Origin: Micromussa lordhowensis
Taxonomy: Eukaryota > Cnidaria > Anthozoa > Scleractinia > Lobophylliidae
Direction of reading: 5' to 3'
DNA length: 64,000 nucleotides
Assembly (NCBI GenBank): GCA_964020085.1
Contig: OZ026601.1
Span: forward strand, 7,965,335-8,029,334
Shown piece after piece: positions 35,501-47,389 of the stretch. The notes beneath the pieces were generated by a model. That model was not told the origin of the DNA, ran no database searches, and saw only the letters and a program-made list of their open reading frames with translations. The stretch's first letter is position 1, and every line of letters starts with the position of its first letter. Position numbers and translations under genes: made by a program.

Positions 35501-37157
35501 GGATTGTTAAAGAGGCATAAAAACACGTCTTTTATGTAGCTCTTCCGTAGGCTTTCGCATTTTTAATTGAAATTAACGTAAAAACAAACTGTTTATTTGT
35601 GCTCTGGTGTATAGGAATTGACGATCATGTTTTCTTCGTCTGCAATTCCCAAGCCACGACAATGATTTCGATCATTGATTGTGTTAAGACCTGAAGGTTT
35701 CTAACATCACACATATTTTTGCTGTCAGTTATTAGGAATCTTTCAACTTTAAACTTGTAAACACACTGAAAGAGTGTTACAATATTGTTTTGATCTGTTT
35801 TGAATATGAAAGAAAATTATTGGGTTACTGCTGAATAGAAAGTGACTGCCATTCGTGTATACTGCAGACCTCAGTTGAGTGACGCATTAAGATGGCTCTG
35901 TGTGGAACGTATTAAACTACTGTCACCTCTCATAGAAATATTAACGAAGTTTCAAGAGCGTATCAGATAATAGAGGAAACAATGTTCAGCCGTAACTGTG
36001 ATGCAAAATTTTCACAGTACACATCTTTTAAGCTTTGCTGTAAAGTATAGTTGAAATGTACGGAATTGAACCATTCTGTAAGCACTTTTAAACTATAAAC
36101 TAGGTATACCTATCGATAGAGTGCCAACGAGCGAATAATTTGTGCTATAATAAGGGGTTTATTAATACAGCATAACGGATTTTTGGTTCTCTTCTGTTGC
36201 AAACATTACCGAGAGAAAATTATAACGCGTTTACCGGCCGGTAACGTTCGTCACGCAATCCTTTAATATCAAGAGTATTGGAATGTATTGCTGCTCGGTC
36301 GAACAAAGTCAAACTGAAAGTGAACACGCTAGTTTGATTGATGAACACGACTCGTTTAATTCTGTCGCAAAACAGATCCGATTTGTGTTTTGAACACTGG
36401 ATTCGACTGTATGATAAACACGCTCGTTCAGTTCTGTTCGGAAACACTGCCGACTCAACCTTCAGTTCGATATGCTAGATTTCAACACTGGATTTGCTCT
36501 AGTGGTTCGACTGGTGAACACAATCTTTCCAAAAAAGCTTCCCGATGGAACTTTCAGTTCGATATAGGTAAACAGAGAAGGAATACACTGTTTCGATTCA
36601 TGAACACGCTCGTTCAATTCCGTGGTGAACACGCTGGTTCGTTTCCATGTCGATTTTGTGTCTTGGATTTGCTCTTGTCTGACAGTTTTCCTGAATATTC
36701 GAATTAGAAGAAGAGTTTTGTTAAGGGTACGCTCCCCAATTGAACTTTCATTTCGATAAAGTGAGAGGAAACACGCTGGTTCGATATGTTCTGAGACTAT
36801 GAAATTGTTCACAGTTGGATAAACACAACAGCAAAGAAAACAATGATATTCCAAGAGACAAGTCTAGATGTAACGCGCCTCCTGATTGGCTAAAAACTAC
36901 AATAGCTCGAATAGTTCCGTCCTTGCAATTGGCTCAAACTGAGCCATTGTTACATCTTACACCTTACAGTTACACTTTTCAGAGCTCGATCGAGAATTTT
37001 TTCGCATACGCCATTCTTCGCGCGGCACTATTCTCTGCCGCCTCAAGACGCTCGGCTGGCTCGTTGGCAACAATGAGCTATGAGCGTTGCTATATAGCTA
37101 CTAGGATGCAGATTTTGTAATATCTGACGAAACCGAAAAAGCGTTTGCACAGAGTCT
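35501..37157. other. Between blocks 1 and 2; no gene, degenerate repeats
   Basis: The first 200 bp are block homology. Apart from the GAACACG repeat cluster (36285-36800) there is no recognised feature. A small inverted pair, GATTGGCT..AATTGGCTC, lies near 36880-36940. Confidence 0.45.
36285..36800. repeat. Degenerate repeat cluster around GAACACGCT-GTTCRATTC
   Basis: At least six imperfect copies of a word like TGAACACGCTCGTTCAATTC, often followed by TGTCG or TGGTGAACA, lie at irregular distances (for example near 36325, 36343, 36412, 36516, 36600 and 36770). The open frames across them on both strands are by-products. Confidence 0.55.
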
Positions 37158-37334
37158 CATTCTCCTCCCCAGAGGCCGCGCTCCTTTTGGTCAGCATCAA
37201 AAATCGCAGCATCAAAAATTTCAGCGAATCAGATTTGTCGGAAGGTGAATCGCGGACTTCCGTTGTTGGACCAGATCAGAGGTCGTGATTCTTGGTGCTG
37301 GTCAAAAGGAGTGCGGCCTCTTGGGACAAGAATG
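37158..37334. mobile_element. MITE with CATTCT..GAGGCCGCGCTCC ends
   Basis: CATTCTCCTCCCCAGAGGCC on the left is mirrored by GGCCTCTTGGGACAAGAATG on the right. Inner arms CTCCTTTTGGTCAGCA and TGCTGGTCAAAAGGAG pair well. Confidence 0.7.
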
Positions 37335-39776
37335 CAGTCTATGCTGAAGTACGTGCGCGTCGCCAGACGCGACGGCGCAGTGTTTCTGATTATGACTCCT
37401 GATTGAGATGATTTTGTTTTAGCCCATGGTTGAGTCCAGGAGTCCATGGCTTCCGGTTTAAATTAGATATTACTGTGCCACAGGAGTTCTTTTGCTACTA
37501 AGGCATCTGCATTGCACCGTCTTAGAAACAATTTTCAGGTCACTTGTAGTCAGCAACGTCTATTATGCAAATTACAGTCAAATTGTTCTCTAGATGATCG
37601 GAGCTTCGGGCTATTGCAACCCCAGTAAGAACTCTTCTAAAGGAATAGGTAGCTGATTTTCGTCGTTTCGTAAAATGCTTAAATACGGGAGACAGTACAT
37701 AACATTGTTCTCCTCTCCAGCTTTTTGTGACAACTCAGGGAAGTACAATGGCCAGGAACTTGCTATTGCGTGCTTCGTAATTCATTTTTTGAGTTCACTG
37801 GCTCAGAGCCACTTTAATTGGTATTTGTTATGATTGCGTGACGGACGAAATTTTAGTTAACATGACTAAACGTAAAGCAGCAAAATGTCGATTTGTATCG
37901 GATTGCGGGAAATAATCGATGGCCCGTAGTGTCTGCTATCGATTTGGTGTTAATTTCCTTTAGCATGCCAGTGGTTGTGTATATTATTTAAATATCTCGC
38001 TGTCCTTTTTTTCTGTTTTGTAATGTGTAAAAGGGTTGGCTTACAAGACTGACAAGGGTGCTTTGTGTACGGTTACTGTAAAACGTAGACTGCGGACTGA
38101 GGATAAAATGCAGGCTTTCAGTAGACCCGGGGAAAAATGCAGACTACAGACTGCAGACCTCTTGAGTACCGGTATATCTCGTGTCATTCCCATTATCGAG
38201 TGCTAACCGTAAACAGGGTTGCTTATGCTAATCATATTGCATTTCTGTACACTGGTTATCATGAACGTCGCTCAGGTAAGCCTGAGTAATGCCTGTTTAC
38301 TGTTAGCTCTCTATGATGGAAATAGTAGTAAGATTCAGTTAAAAAGTCTACAGCCTGCAGTCTGGATTTTGCAATCTGCATTTTATCCTCAGACTGAATT
38401 TACCCCAGTCTTCGTCTTACACTAACCGCTTTGTGTACCTCATGAGGAGCGCGGGCTCGGCTGTCTTAAAATGCTAAGTCATCCAGTGTTCATGTCTGGC
38501 CTCTAGACTAGATTATCAGTCTAATAAGCTGTGGGAACAGTCTGCAAGTAGTGAAAGTTTAAGGTATGTAATGCAAGTTATGGGTGAGGTCTATGACGCA
38601 CTCAGTTTGGTTGACAACGATGTAGATTAAGGCTACGATTTGCAAGGAGAACTGACAAACCATCGAAACGAGACAGCAAGATGACGAATGCAGATGGACT
38701 TAATGTTTAAAAGGCCGTCTGTTCACTCTTAACACAAAATCCGAGCATGTTGCCGCTATTAGATCAGGGGAACACGGCCGACGATTTTCACTCAAAAGCT
38801 TTATAACGCTGTTTTAGGCGATCTGGAGAGCTCTAACTCCTGTTAAGCTCTGTTTTGGCTGTGGTAGGTAATTTAAGGCTGCGCTATACGATTTTATGCA
38901 TAATCTCCTCGGTCATTCTAGGAGAACTTCAGCTAGTTCTCGAATTTATAAAGGATTTGTTGTCAATTTTCCAAAAACCTTGACAGCTGTTGCCTTTTCG
39001 AAAGTCACATTTGGCCAATTTCCGATATGCTCAAACTCGCAGCAGTTTTATCTATCCGAAAATGTCATGCAGGTACGAAGTTCGAGATGAAACCGAACAG
39101 ATAATTTACTGAAACAATACGTTGGCCAGGCGATACGAGAGAGAGTGTAAGGAAAACTTCAAACCTGGGTAGAAATAGCCTGCAAGCAGTTTCTGGGTTG
39201 CTACAAAAATACCTTGGGGAAGAATCTTGCTATTCCCATTTGCAATCTAGACCAGAGTAAATTGGCCGAACCGTTTTTCACAGATCAAAATGCTAGAGCT
39301 TTACTAATATGCGAGTCAACCGAGGTCACAAGACCAGCCAAGCGATCCAGGGCTTGAGGCATGAGAGTTTCTGCAGTTTCTGTGAAGATATCACAATAAA
39401 ACAAGGTATCAATACACACAAAAAAGTCAAAAGTTATCGCAATATATATAATGTACAGTACCACGCTAATCATTCATAAAAAAAAACGAAAAGAAACAAA
39501 GCCTCAAAGTGTCTCGACCGTGTTCTGGAGAGACTAAAGAGAATGCGTGACTTAATGTTACGAAATCTGTTATTATTTAATTGCGATCCTTCATTGCGTC
39601 AATGGCTTACAATAAACACGTGTCTTCCACGATATTGGTCATCGAAATTTGCGCTCCTTTCCGTTCTAAGCAACAGATATGCCCCAAAAAGTATTTTATA
39701 ACTGTTTGTCGATATTTATTTGGAGCGAGATAATGTGTGCGTGAATCAGAACCCAAGTGTGAAAGGCAAGTTCAAG

Positions 39777-39936
39777 CTACAATCTTGGACAAAATAAAAA
39801 GGAACAATTAGCCCCCTCCCCCCCCCCCCCAAAGCAATGATGAAGGCGGGAAGGAGCAATAAACGCGCCATTTTGGCATCATTGAAATGGGGGAGGGGTG
39901 GTCCAGATGTTCGATTTATTTTGTCCAAGATTGTAG
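39777..39936. mobile_element. MITE with CTACAATCTTGGACAAAATAAA ends
   Basis: The first 22 bp and last 22 bp are perfect inverted repeats, beginning CTACAATCTTGGAC and ending GTCCAAGATTGTAG. The interior has a poly-C run near 39816-39830. Total length 160 bp. Confidence 0.8.
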
Positions 39937-40598
39937 TCTTTCGAGTCGGAACTACTGACAAACACGGCGGACTTTAACAAGTCATACACACTATTAACGA
40001 AGAGTCAACCTTTTCCTGTATCATTCTATTTTTAAAACTGTAATAAGCGCAAGGGTCTCTTGGTTTCCCATGAAATATCTTGTTTCTGCAGATATAAATG
40101 CAAAATAGCGGGCAAAAGTGGGATCTCATGCAGTTTTTGTTGTAACATGGTCTTAGCTGGGGTATCATTAGGTACTGAAAAGGGGACAGATAAAAATTCC
40201 CACAAGAGCTGTTTCTAAAAATAGAAAGATACGTGAAAGGGTTGACTCACAGGGTTAGTATAAGAGATGGAGGCTTCGGGTAATGGGATCCTGAACAAGT
40301 GTAAACAGAGGGCGGAATTTTTTCTCTACTGTACGTCATTAATAATTCAGTAAAATCAAAACAAAAGAAATTGCGGAGCTAGGTGATACTGATAGGAAAT
40401 TACATTTAACTAGCGTGAAAACTTACGATTTTATCTGTCAGCAGTGTGCTCTTAAGATTTAACCCTCGGACGTACAAACTTGCTCGTACCCTCACCGTAT
40501 TTCGTTCTGTTAAAACAGAGCGAAATTATTATACATTGATTAGACAGAAAATTATTATACATTGATAGAAAAAAAAATTTTGTTGGTAATGACATCAT
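39937..40598. other. Upstream of copy F, no gene seen
   Basis: This stretch does not align obviously with block 1, so it is probably unique or diverged. A tandem ATTATTATACATTGATAGA-like duplication lies near 40525-40570. Confidence 0.4.
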
Positions 40599-40632
40599 AT
40601 GGCGGATCAAATGACGTCATTTGATCCGCCAT
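40599..40632. repeat. Perfect 34-bp palindrome with TGACGTCA core
   Basis: The sequence reads the same on both strands, with outer ATGGCGGATCAAA arms around TGACGTCA. The core matches the CRE/ATF consensus. It lies about 110 bp before the copy F start codon. It may simply be a small transposon tip. Confidence 0.6.
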
Positions 40633-40741
40633 TTTGGATTTCCCTCTGATAAGCTACTAGTTTTACAAAACGTCAAGAAGTAATGGAAACAAAACTCCAG
40701 ACAACAGATACCGATAACGTTCAATACATTTCCTTTTAAGG

Positions 40742-43438
40742 ATGGCTCATAAACATTTTGAGACTGGATACAGGAAGTATCTCGGTGATATCTTAGACAA
40801 CGTATCACGTGCAACAACGCAAGAAGAAATAAAAGAGGTTTATGCCAACTGGGCGAGCAGCTATGATGAGGTAAACTACGGTAACAAAGCACACGCTGGG
40901 GCTAAACCATCCTTTAAATGTCCATCACTTTAGGCAATGTGTGTTTTATCGTTTGCCTTGATTCGAAGTTCTGTGTAAACTACCAGACACACAAAGGCGG
41001 CTTGTAGAGTTTACAAACATTTCTACCATGTCATAGAAACTACTGCCAATCAGAATACAGGAAACCTTTGCATATTTGACGCTATTAAATCTAACCTTCC
41101 CATCATGCGCCGCGCGTGTGTCGCAATGATTGCGCCGTGTACATTGTATTTTCTATGGCTTGGTATAAAATAGCTATGCAAAGATCCCTCGTGGTAAACC
41201 ATGGAATGTTCTACTTGCCACTTTTATTTTCCTGGTATACACACTCGATAAAAGCTCGTGTGCATGCTGAGAAAATACTAGTGAATTGTGGTTTATTCCA
41301 TGGTATATACCACATACCATAACTAGTATGTATTGTTCATTTCACGTAGCCACAGAGCATGAAACCGACACCACCGGGGGTTGGGTAGCAGTTCTCGCAA
41401 GGTCGTATATAAATGACTTGATTCCCTTTAAGGTGGCCGAACACAGTTTTCGCACGTGCTTTTGTTGATGCAATATTTAACACGTGCACAAGGATTTCAC
41501 AAACATGCCGACAGTAGAGCGATCATTTTATTTACTCAACACCCGCACTATCTGTGTCAATTTTCTCTATAATTGAACGCAGTGTATTGATGGCTTTAGT
41601 CTTTTATTACAAAGGTATGCTAGAAAAGGTAACGATGCAAAGAACCCAGCAATTTTCAGGTTTTGTTTGTTACCGAAAGAACCCAGTTAAATCCAACGCA
41701 TGCGCATTTGCTCGAAAAATTGAGACTGATTGCTTTAGCAGAATTAGAAACATGCCGATTTCTAACGATCCAGTCGCAAGATAAGTAGATCAGAGACCAC
41801 GTGAATGATCTATCAAAAAACTCTGAATTTTGACATAGGGGATTTTTAATAATACAGAAAACGATTACCGGCGAATTACGAAAATGTCAAAATTTTATTA
41901 GAACCGTGTTGACAGAAGGTATTTAATATCAATTCTTAGAGTGCCAAATATAAAAACAATCTAACGACTGGATCCTTTTTAAATAAACAAAAACCATTAT
42001 TTAAGCCTTGTTTTTAACCAGCCCCATTGCCATGGCAACATCACACACCCTAGTCAAAATGTGAGAATAAATACTTCTGTAATCAACCTTGACTCTTGCA
42101 AAAAATGGGCGCCAAAGCATAAATAGTTTAAGAGTTATGGTGAATTAGACATAGGCACTTGAAAACTGTGTTCGGCCACCTTAAGCAGACAATTGGACAA
42201 TGAACGTGAACAGAAACAATATTCCCAGCCGCAAAAATGATAACAGCTTGTGTACTATTACGTTTACAAGCTCACGAAAGCCACTACACTTTGGAAAACT
42301 AGTGAACTATTGCAATATTCTTCTCTTGTAGAAGCTGTGGCTAGCTCAAATTGTTTTCCAGAAGAAAATGGCGGAATATCTGGATGATACCATCAAACAG
42401 GTTTTCGGAGGAAAACCAAAAGATGAAATCAAAATAATGGATGCCGGAGCAGGTACAGGGGAGGCTGGAGTCGAACTCAGTAAACTCGGCTACACTAACC
42501 TGCATGCTCTGGATATCTCACAAGAAATGCTACAGGAAGCAAAGAAGAAAAACGTGTATAAGAAGCTCATCTGCGCCGCTTTGAATAACCAACGGATTCC
42601 TGAGATTGACACAGGAGAGTTTGACGCGTTGATTTGCTGTGGTACGCTGGTGCAGGGGCATGCGAACTCCGATGCTTTCGTGGAGATGATTAGGATGGTC
42701 AAACTTGGTATGTTTTTTTTTCTTTATTTATCTCCTATGGCTAACGCTGCCTAAATCCAGACTGTGTCATTGAAAAAGTGCAAAAAAAAAAGTGAGGTCG
42801 TAACGAACCCAACCCCTTATCATCGATGCCCTATTTTACTACATCTGCCATCGGACTCCAGCACCCAGTCTGTACACGATTAACCCTGAACTAGGCTTGG
42901 TGTGAAAAGAGTTCATGTTACAACTGTCAACCCAAGATACCGTTTTCTTTTGCACGTCGGTACTTTTGTCGGATTATAATATTCGGGAAGAAGACTGCAA
43001 GTTAGCAAAATAAGCGGCCAGAGGGTTCCTTTAAAATAAATTCAGTTACGTCATGTTGTTTTTCCCTGTTTTTAAAAATCTTGGCACGTGAAGCCAAAGA
43101 ATGGGATCATGTTTTGTCTTTTTTTTGTCCAGTTTGTTAAATGAAGCAAAATTATTAAAACCCGCAAAACGGTTAATCTTTTCCATTTATTGTAAACTGG
43201 ATCAGGAAATCAATCTTTATTCCTCACTTATTCTGTTGTTTTATATTCCCCAGATGGTCTTCTCTGTTTTAACATACGAGTCACTGAACTCGATCTTTAC
43301 CAGGAAATGATGTTGGAACTTGAGAAAGCGGGGAGATGGAGCTCATTGTCCAAAAAGCGATTGCCTTTTTCCACAGCCGACGACATGCCAAAGGAGACCT
43401 CAGCGTTTGTGTACAAAGTTCTCAAAAATTATGAATAG
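40742..43438 (+). CDS. METTL27-like methyltransferase, copy F (complete)
   Basis: Exons are 40742-40870 (MAHKHFETGYRKYLGDIL), 42332-42707 and 43254-43438. Introns are phases 0 and 1, with donors GTAAAC and GTATGT and acceptors CTTGTAG and CCCCAG. The protein is about 229 aa, ending VLKNYE because the stop differs from copy E. Motif I is IMDAGAGTG, and the exon 1 block is YANWASSYDE. It is the youngest paralogue of copy E and the reading frame is intact. Intron 1 is lengthened by a 749-bp TTAA element. Function is inferred from METTL27: a small soluble SAM-dependent methyltransferase, substrate unknown. The same AAGG-ATGG context precedes both start codons, with an AG that may mark a 5'-UTR intron. 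Confidence 0.92.
41432..42180. mobile_element. TTAA-flanked DNA transposon in intron 1 of copy F
   Basis: A 749-bp element. The perfect 20-bp TIR GGTGGCCGAACACAGTTTTC is flanked by TTAA at 41428-41431 and 42181-42184. Copy E intron 1 has the empty site with one TTAA at 30764-30767. No transposase is present, so a piggyBac- or Kolobok-type helper is presumed. Confidence 0.9.
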
Positions 43439-44515
43439 TTTGGAGAGGCATGCATGAAAAACATGTCTTGTTTGTAGCTCTTTCGTAGATTCTAGATTTT
43501 TTTATCAACGTGAATAATAATTTTTCATTTGTGCTCTGTGTAATTAGGAAATACGAACATGTTTTCTTCGTCTTTGTTTTCTAAGCCATGACGACGATTT
43601 CAATCACCGATAGCGTAAAGATCTGGACTTTGTTTTTACTTCAGACATGTTTCAATCATAACTCTGTAATTCTAACAGACGAAATAAGTCGGTTTTAGGA
43701 ATTTAAACTGACTACGAATTGTCTCTATTTAGATGGCGTTTTGATCATCTTGTCACGGGAGCATAAGACAATCTTTTCAAAATTCACCCGATCAATAGCT
43801 CGAAAATGACGGAAATTGTCGACATCATCGGCTGACTCAAAGGTGTTGTAGCTCAAAGGTGTTGTAGGTGTTGTGACTCAAAGGTGTTGTAGCCATTTTC
43901 AAAATCCGCGATTATCACCCGATCAATAGCTCGAAAATGACTGAAAACCAGTTTGAACTCTTCAAATATAGTTTATGCTCGATTCGTTGCTACTTTACTG
44001 ACTAAAATAAACAATACAGCCAACCCAAGGTGGCTTTTATTTTCGTTTTTCTTTATTATTTTTGTTGTGGCGAAGGGAAGGACGGGTACGTGGCTGAGCG
44101 AAAAGATCGTGAAACTGGTGTTTTCGGCTCAAATCAGGTCTTTAATTTTTAAGCTTGACATGTAGGGCAGGGTATTTGATTGGCCGTTATTAGTATAAGC
44201 TGCTGAGTTGCTCACCCTCAAGGAGTTACCGATAAAAACAACATTGTTTTTTGAAGGTCTTATAACAACAAAAGCAGAGGTCAATTTCCTGCTCTAAAAT
44301 GAAGCCAACAATGGTCTTGAAAGTTATTGTCCTATAGCGTATCTTGTCTTTTCATCTTCCAAATCACTAAGAGACGTCCTATGAGGCTGGGAGAGCTTCC
44401 CGGTCTTTGCTTGTTAATTCGCGATTCCTAGACTCAACTAGACGCATCATCAACTGAAACATCAAAAAAAGAAGTTCTGGAAAATCTTCTCTTCAGTTAG
44501 GCTGACTCCATCTCC
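43439..44515. other. Intergenic; short tandem words
   Basis: The words TCAAAGGTGTTGTAG (three times, 43837-43893) and ATCAATAGCTCGAAAATGAC (twice, 43791 and 43922) form a small local duplication. No gene was seen. The GPCR promoter should lie at the right end. Confidence 0.5.
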
Positions 44516-45499
44516 ATGAATTTCACTGTTGGATGTGGCAACTCGTCATACAATGCCTTCCTTCTTCAAGATCTTGCTGTCGTGAAAACTTACAGCCCAG
44601 CCCTTTTGGTCATTTTCTGCGCCGCAAACGTCGTGTCGGCAATCGTTTCGAGCTTTGGAAACGCATTGGTGTTGATAACTGTTTGGAGCTTCTCCGAGCT
44701 TCACATTTCTTCTAATATTGCCTTAGCCAGCTTGGCCGCGGCGAACTTTTTCGAGGGTTTGACCGTACATTGTTTTTGCGCTGTTGGAGTTGTCGCTGTT
44801 ATCCAAGACGACTGCCCTTTCTCAAGGCTAAGCCATGTTATTGCCCTCTACTTAACCAACGCCTTCGTGTACAGTGCCGTTCTGAACCTCACCCTCGCGA
44901 CACTTGATCGTTACATCGCTGTGATCCATTCCCTTCGCTACCACGTGATTTTGCCTCAGCAGCGCATCGTCAAACTCACCATTGCCGTCTGGTTGAGCAG
45001 CCTGCTCGCCAGTGTTCCATTTCTGATTGACGATTCCGTCGTTAACGACCGATGTCAAAACGTCGTGTCAGCGACGTTGTTCTTGGCACTTGCTGCCATA
45101 TTTTATTTCAATTTTAGAATTCATCGTCTTTCCAGAAGACAACGGGAACTAGTTCACTTGCAACTGCAAGCGATGCAGCAATTGCCTGTCGCGAATCAAC
45201 AACGACATCGATTTAAAGGCGCAAAAACAATGCTTTTTATTTGCATGACTCTTGTAATTTGTTTTGTCCCAGCTTTAATAGCAAGACTTGTAAACGTTTC
45301 GTCAGACGGCATGGGGATCAAGGTTTCATTTATAAGACCTTGGAGCACGTTTTTTTTCGGACTATATTGCAGTATAAGTCCTTTCATTTACTTTTTCAGA
45401 TGTAGAGAGCTTCGTAAATATACCAAGAAACTGTTTCGTCGTATTCTAAGTTTTGATTGTTACGGGTATTTTAAGTTCTTAGTGTCAAACTCCCAATAG
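44516..45499 (+). CDS. Rhodopsin-like (class A) GPCR, divergent, single exon
   Basis: An intronless frame of 327 codons from ATG at 44516. The N-terminal tail has N-glycosylation sequons (NFT, NSS). TM1 carries the GN pair (SFGNALVL). TM2 reads LASLAAANFFEG, so the usual Asp of LAxxD is replaced. A Cys precedes TM3, whose end motif is DRYIAVI. A long third intracellular loop is rich in Gln, Arg and His. TM6 is CMTLVICFVPAL, without the Trp of CWxP. TM7 reads SISPFIYF, so NPxxY is SPxxY. Both residues that normally hold the sodium ion are thus changed. The short C-tail has Cys residues that could be lipid-modified. The fold assignment is firm. The ligand is unknown, and signalling may be unusual. 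Confidence 0.88.
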   Translation: MNFTVGCGNSSYNAFLLQDLAVVKTYSPALLVIFCAANVVSAIVSSFGNALVLITVWSFSELHISSNIALASLAAANFFEGLTVHCFCAVGVVAVIQDDCPFSRLSHVIALYLTNAFVYSAVLNLTLATLDRYIAVIHSLRYHVILPQQRIVKLTIAVWLSSLLASVPFLIDDSVVNDRCQNVVSATLFLALAAIFYFNFRIHRLSRRQRELVHLQLQAMQQLPVANQQRHRFKGAKTMLFICMTLVICFVPALIARLVNVSSDGMGIKVSFIRPWSTFFFGLYCSISPFIYFFRCRELRKYTKKLFRRILSFDCYGYFKFLVSNSQ

Positions 45500-47389
45500 A
45501 AATTCGCTTCGTTGTAAAAGAGTTGCCAAATTGATTAAAAATTGTCATCGGATTTTAACGCCATCATCCATGCATAGGGTGATAATTAAAGTGAAGGGAA
45601 CAGTATTGTTTTGGTGTTCTTAATGTATTTTTTTTCTTTTTTTCTTTAATTCATTTATTTATTGTTTATCTAATTTTTTTCTTTTATTGTTTTGGTTTGC
45701 ACATCACAAACAAACTTACTTAATGAACAAACTGTATTTTGAGGGAATTTTTCTGCAGATTCATTTCGTTCCGTCTTCCCAAAATTTCTCAGTCCAATGT
45801 TCCAAAATTTGTCAAATTGTTATGCAATTCAAGTATACATTTGCATAATCTGTCAACGCCTCAATAGTTCCTTTTATTACGAAAGAATTATTCATTACCG
45901 GTCACACAACAGCGGCGTCTTACGGCGAACTTATCGCCAAGAAACTTCTGCGGCGATTGCTTGCCTTTTTGTGCGGCGGAGACTAGTCACAAAACCTTCC
46001 CTGGCTTAACGGTAAGCTTTTTATGTTACCTATCAGTCTACTATCTCCTTTGAACGAACAGTTTGCATTCGCGACTGTAAAATATTGAGTCAACACATAC
46101 TGGCCTGGAGCCGCACTTAGACCACGTGTTGGAATAGACTTGCCTTTGTTCTCAATTCTACCATTTCTTCTTTCGTTATCTCTCCACCAGGCCATAAGAA
46201 ACGTAGTAAAGACTTCGTAAAGCGTAGTCAATCTCAAATGATCATTTGTGAAGGACTTACGGAGCGTAATTTGGCTAAAACATCAACCAGCATACATAAT
46301 GTGGTAATTTATGCTTCGTCAAACAGACGTGTTTCCATGAGTGTTTATAATTTCAATGGCATGTTGACGCCGTTTAATTTATAATTATTTTCCTTAAGAT
46401 TCGTTGACAAATACTGTGACGGTAAAATCCGTTTCTAAGTTCCGCCTAGATCTTTTATGGGTACTAAGTTTTCTTACCCTTATGCGCGTGGATCTGACGT
46501 CGATTTGCGTGAATCGCGCGCGAATTGTGTGAAATGTAAAGATCGTTTTCACGTGACGTCAGCACTCTCTAAACTCTAAAACTAACGATCCACCAAAGTT
46601 TTCATCCTCATCAGGTATAAGAGGTGACATATTTATACCTGTTTACAACTTTACAGCTCAATAGCGTTCTTCGTTTGGAAACCAGAGCATTTTGACTTTA
46701 CGAGTTGTGGAGGTGCGTGACACAAGGCCATGATCAAATTTGTTGAAAAATATATACTTATCTCATGATTTTGAACCCAGTTAGAAGCTAGAGCATTAGG
46801 AAAAGTGCTTATGTAAATACTTGTTTCTTCAGTACTGGTAATCAGTCGCCTAGAAAGCCAAAATAAGTTCCAGATGTTTACACTATTTTCCGGCCGCCAT
46901 ATTGATGTACCATGGAGGTACACCAACATGGTGTTTTCATACTGAGCTCTGTAAATTTCTGCGAAACATTTCGACGAACATCTGAAGTTTGGGGAAACGC
47001 ACAGGGCTAAAACTTGGAGAAGTGTCTTATTTTTTATCTTCTATAACATCACAATTTCTTAACTTTTTCCACTGGATAGTTCTCGATTTATTTTTTAATT
47101 GCGTGACAGTGAAAACGATCTATTTACCCTCTTTTACGTGTCCACACTTTAGAAATAATTATAATCACTTCTATGTTTTTTTCTACGTTTGATGCTCTGA
47201 GTCCTGTTTTAAATAGTCTACCTTATGCAGTGGCCATCAACAAACTAATAAGCTAAAGAAAATAATTTGGAGTTCGAAGGATTTTGATTGGGTTCCGCGA
47301 TCGATGACAATCGAAGGATCGGAACTCGAACCCCGATCAGGACCGCGTCTGCCCTGCGAGCAGAGGTCTCTTCGATCTTCCTAGATGAT
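45500..47389. other. Intergenic; possible 5' region of the snoRNA host gene
   Basis: Near 45980-46012 a pyrimidine-rich stretch (TTGCCTTTTTGTG) is followed by CTTAACG and then GTAAGC. This would suit a 5'TOP-like start and first-exon donor of the host gene downstream. It is only a guess. A palindromic repeat fragment lies at 46,885-46,990. Confidence 0.3.

Larger units (their letters stand above)
26035..35700. repeat. Segmental duplication, block 1
   Basis: Collinear with block 2 (37535-43635). Shared words start near ATGCAAATTACAGTCAAATTG (26080 and 37564) and continue through the leading non-coding region, copy E/F exons 1 to 3 and about 200 bp beyond. Differences are mainly insertions: here a MULE-like element (26235-27261), a tRNA-SINE (about 28155-28440), a MITE pair (30334-30640) and a 3.5-kb TIR element (31621-35153). 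Boundaries are approximate. Confidence 0.8.
37535..43635. repeat. Segmental duplication, block 2
   Basis: Collinear partner of 26035-35700. It carries copy F and the empty sites for the block 1 insertions (37713-37721 and 43046-43048). It has its own insertion (41432-42180) plus a segment at about 37830-37975 not present in block 1. Confidence 0.8.
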
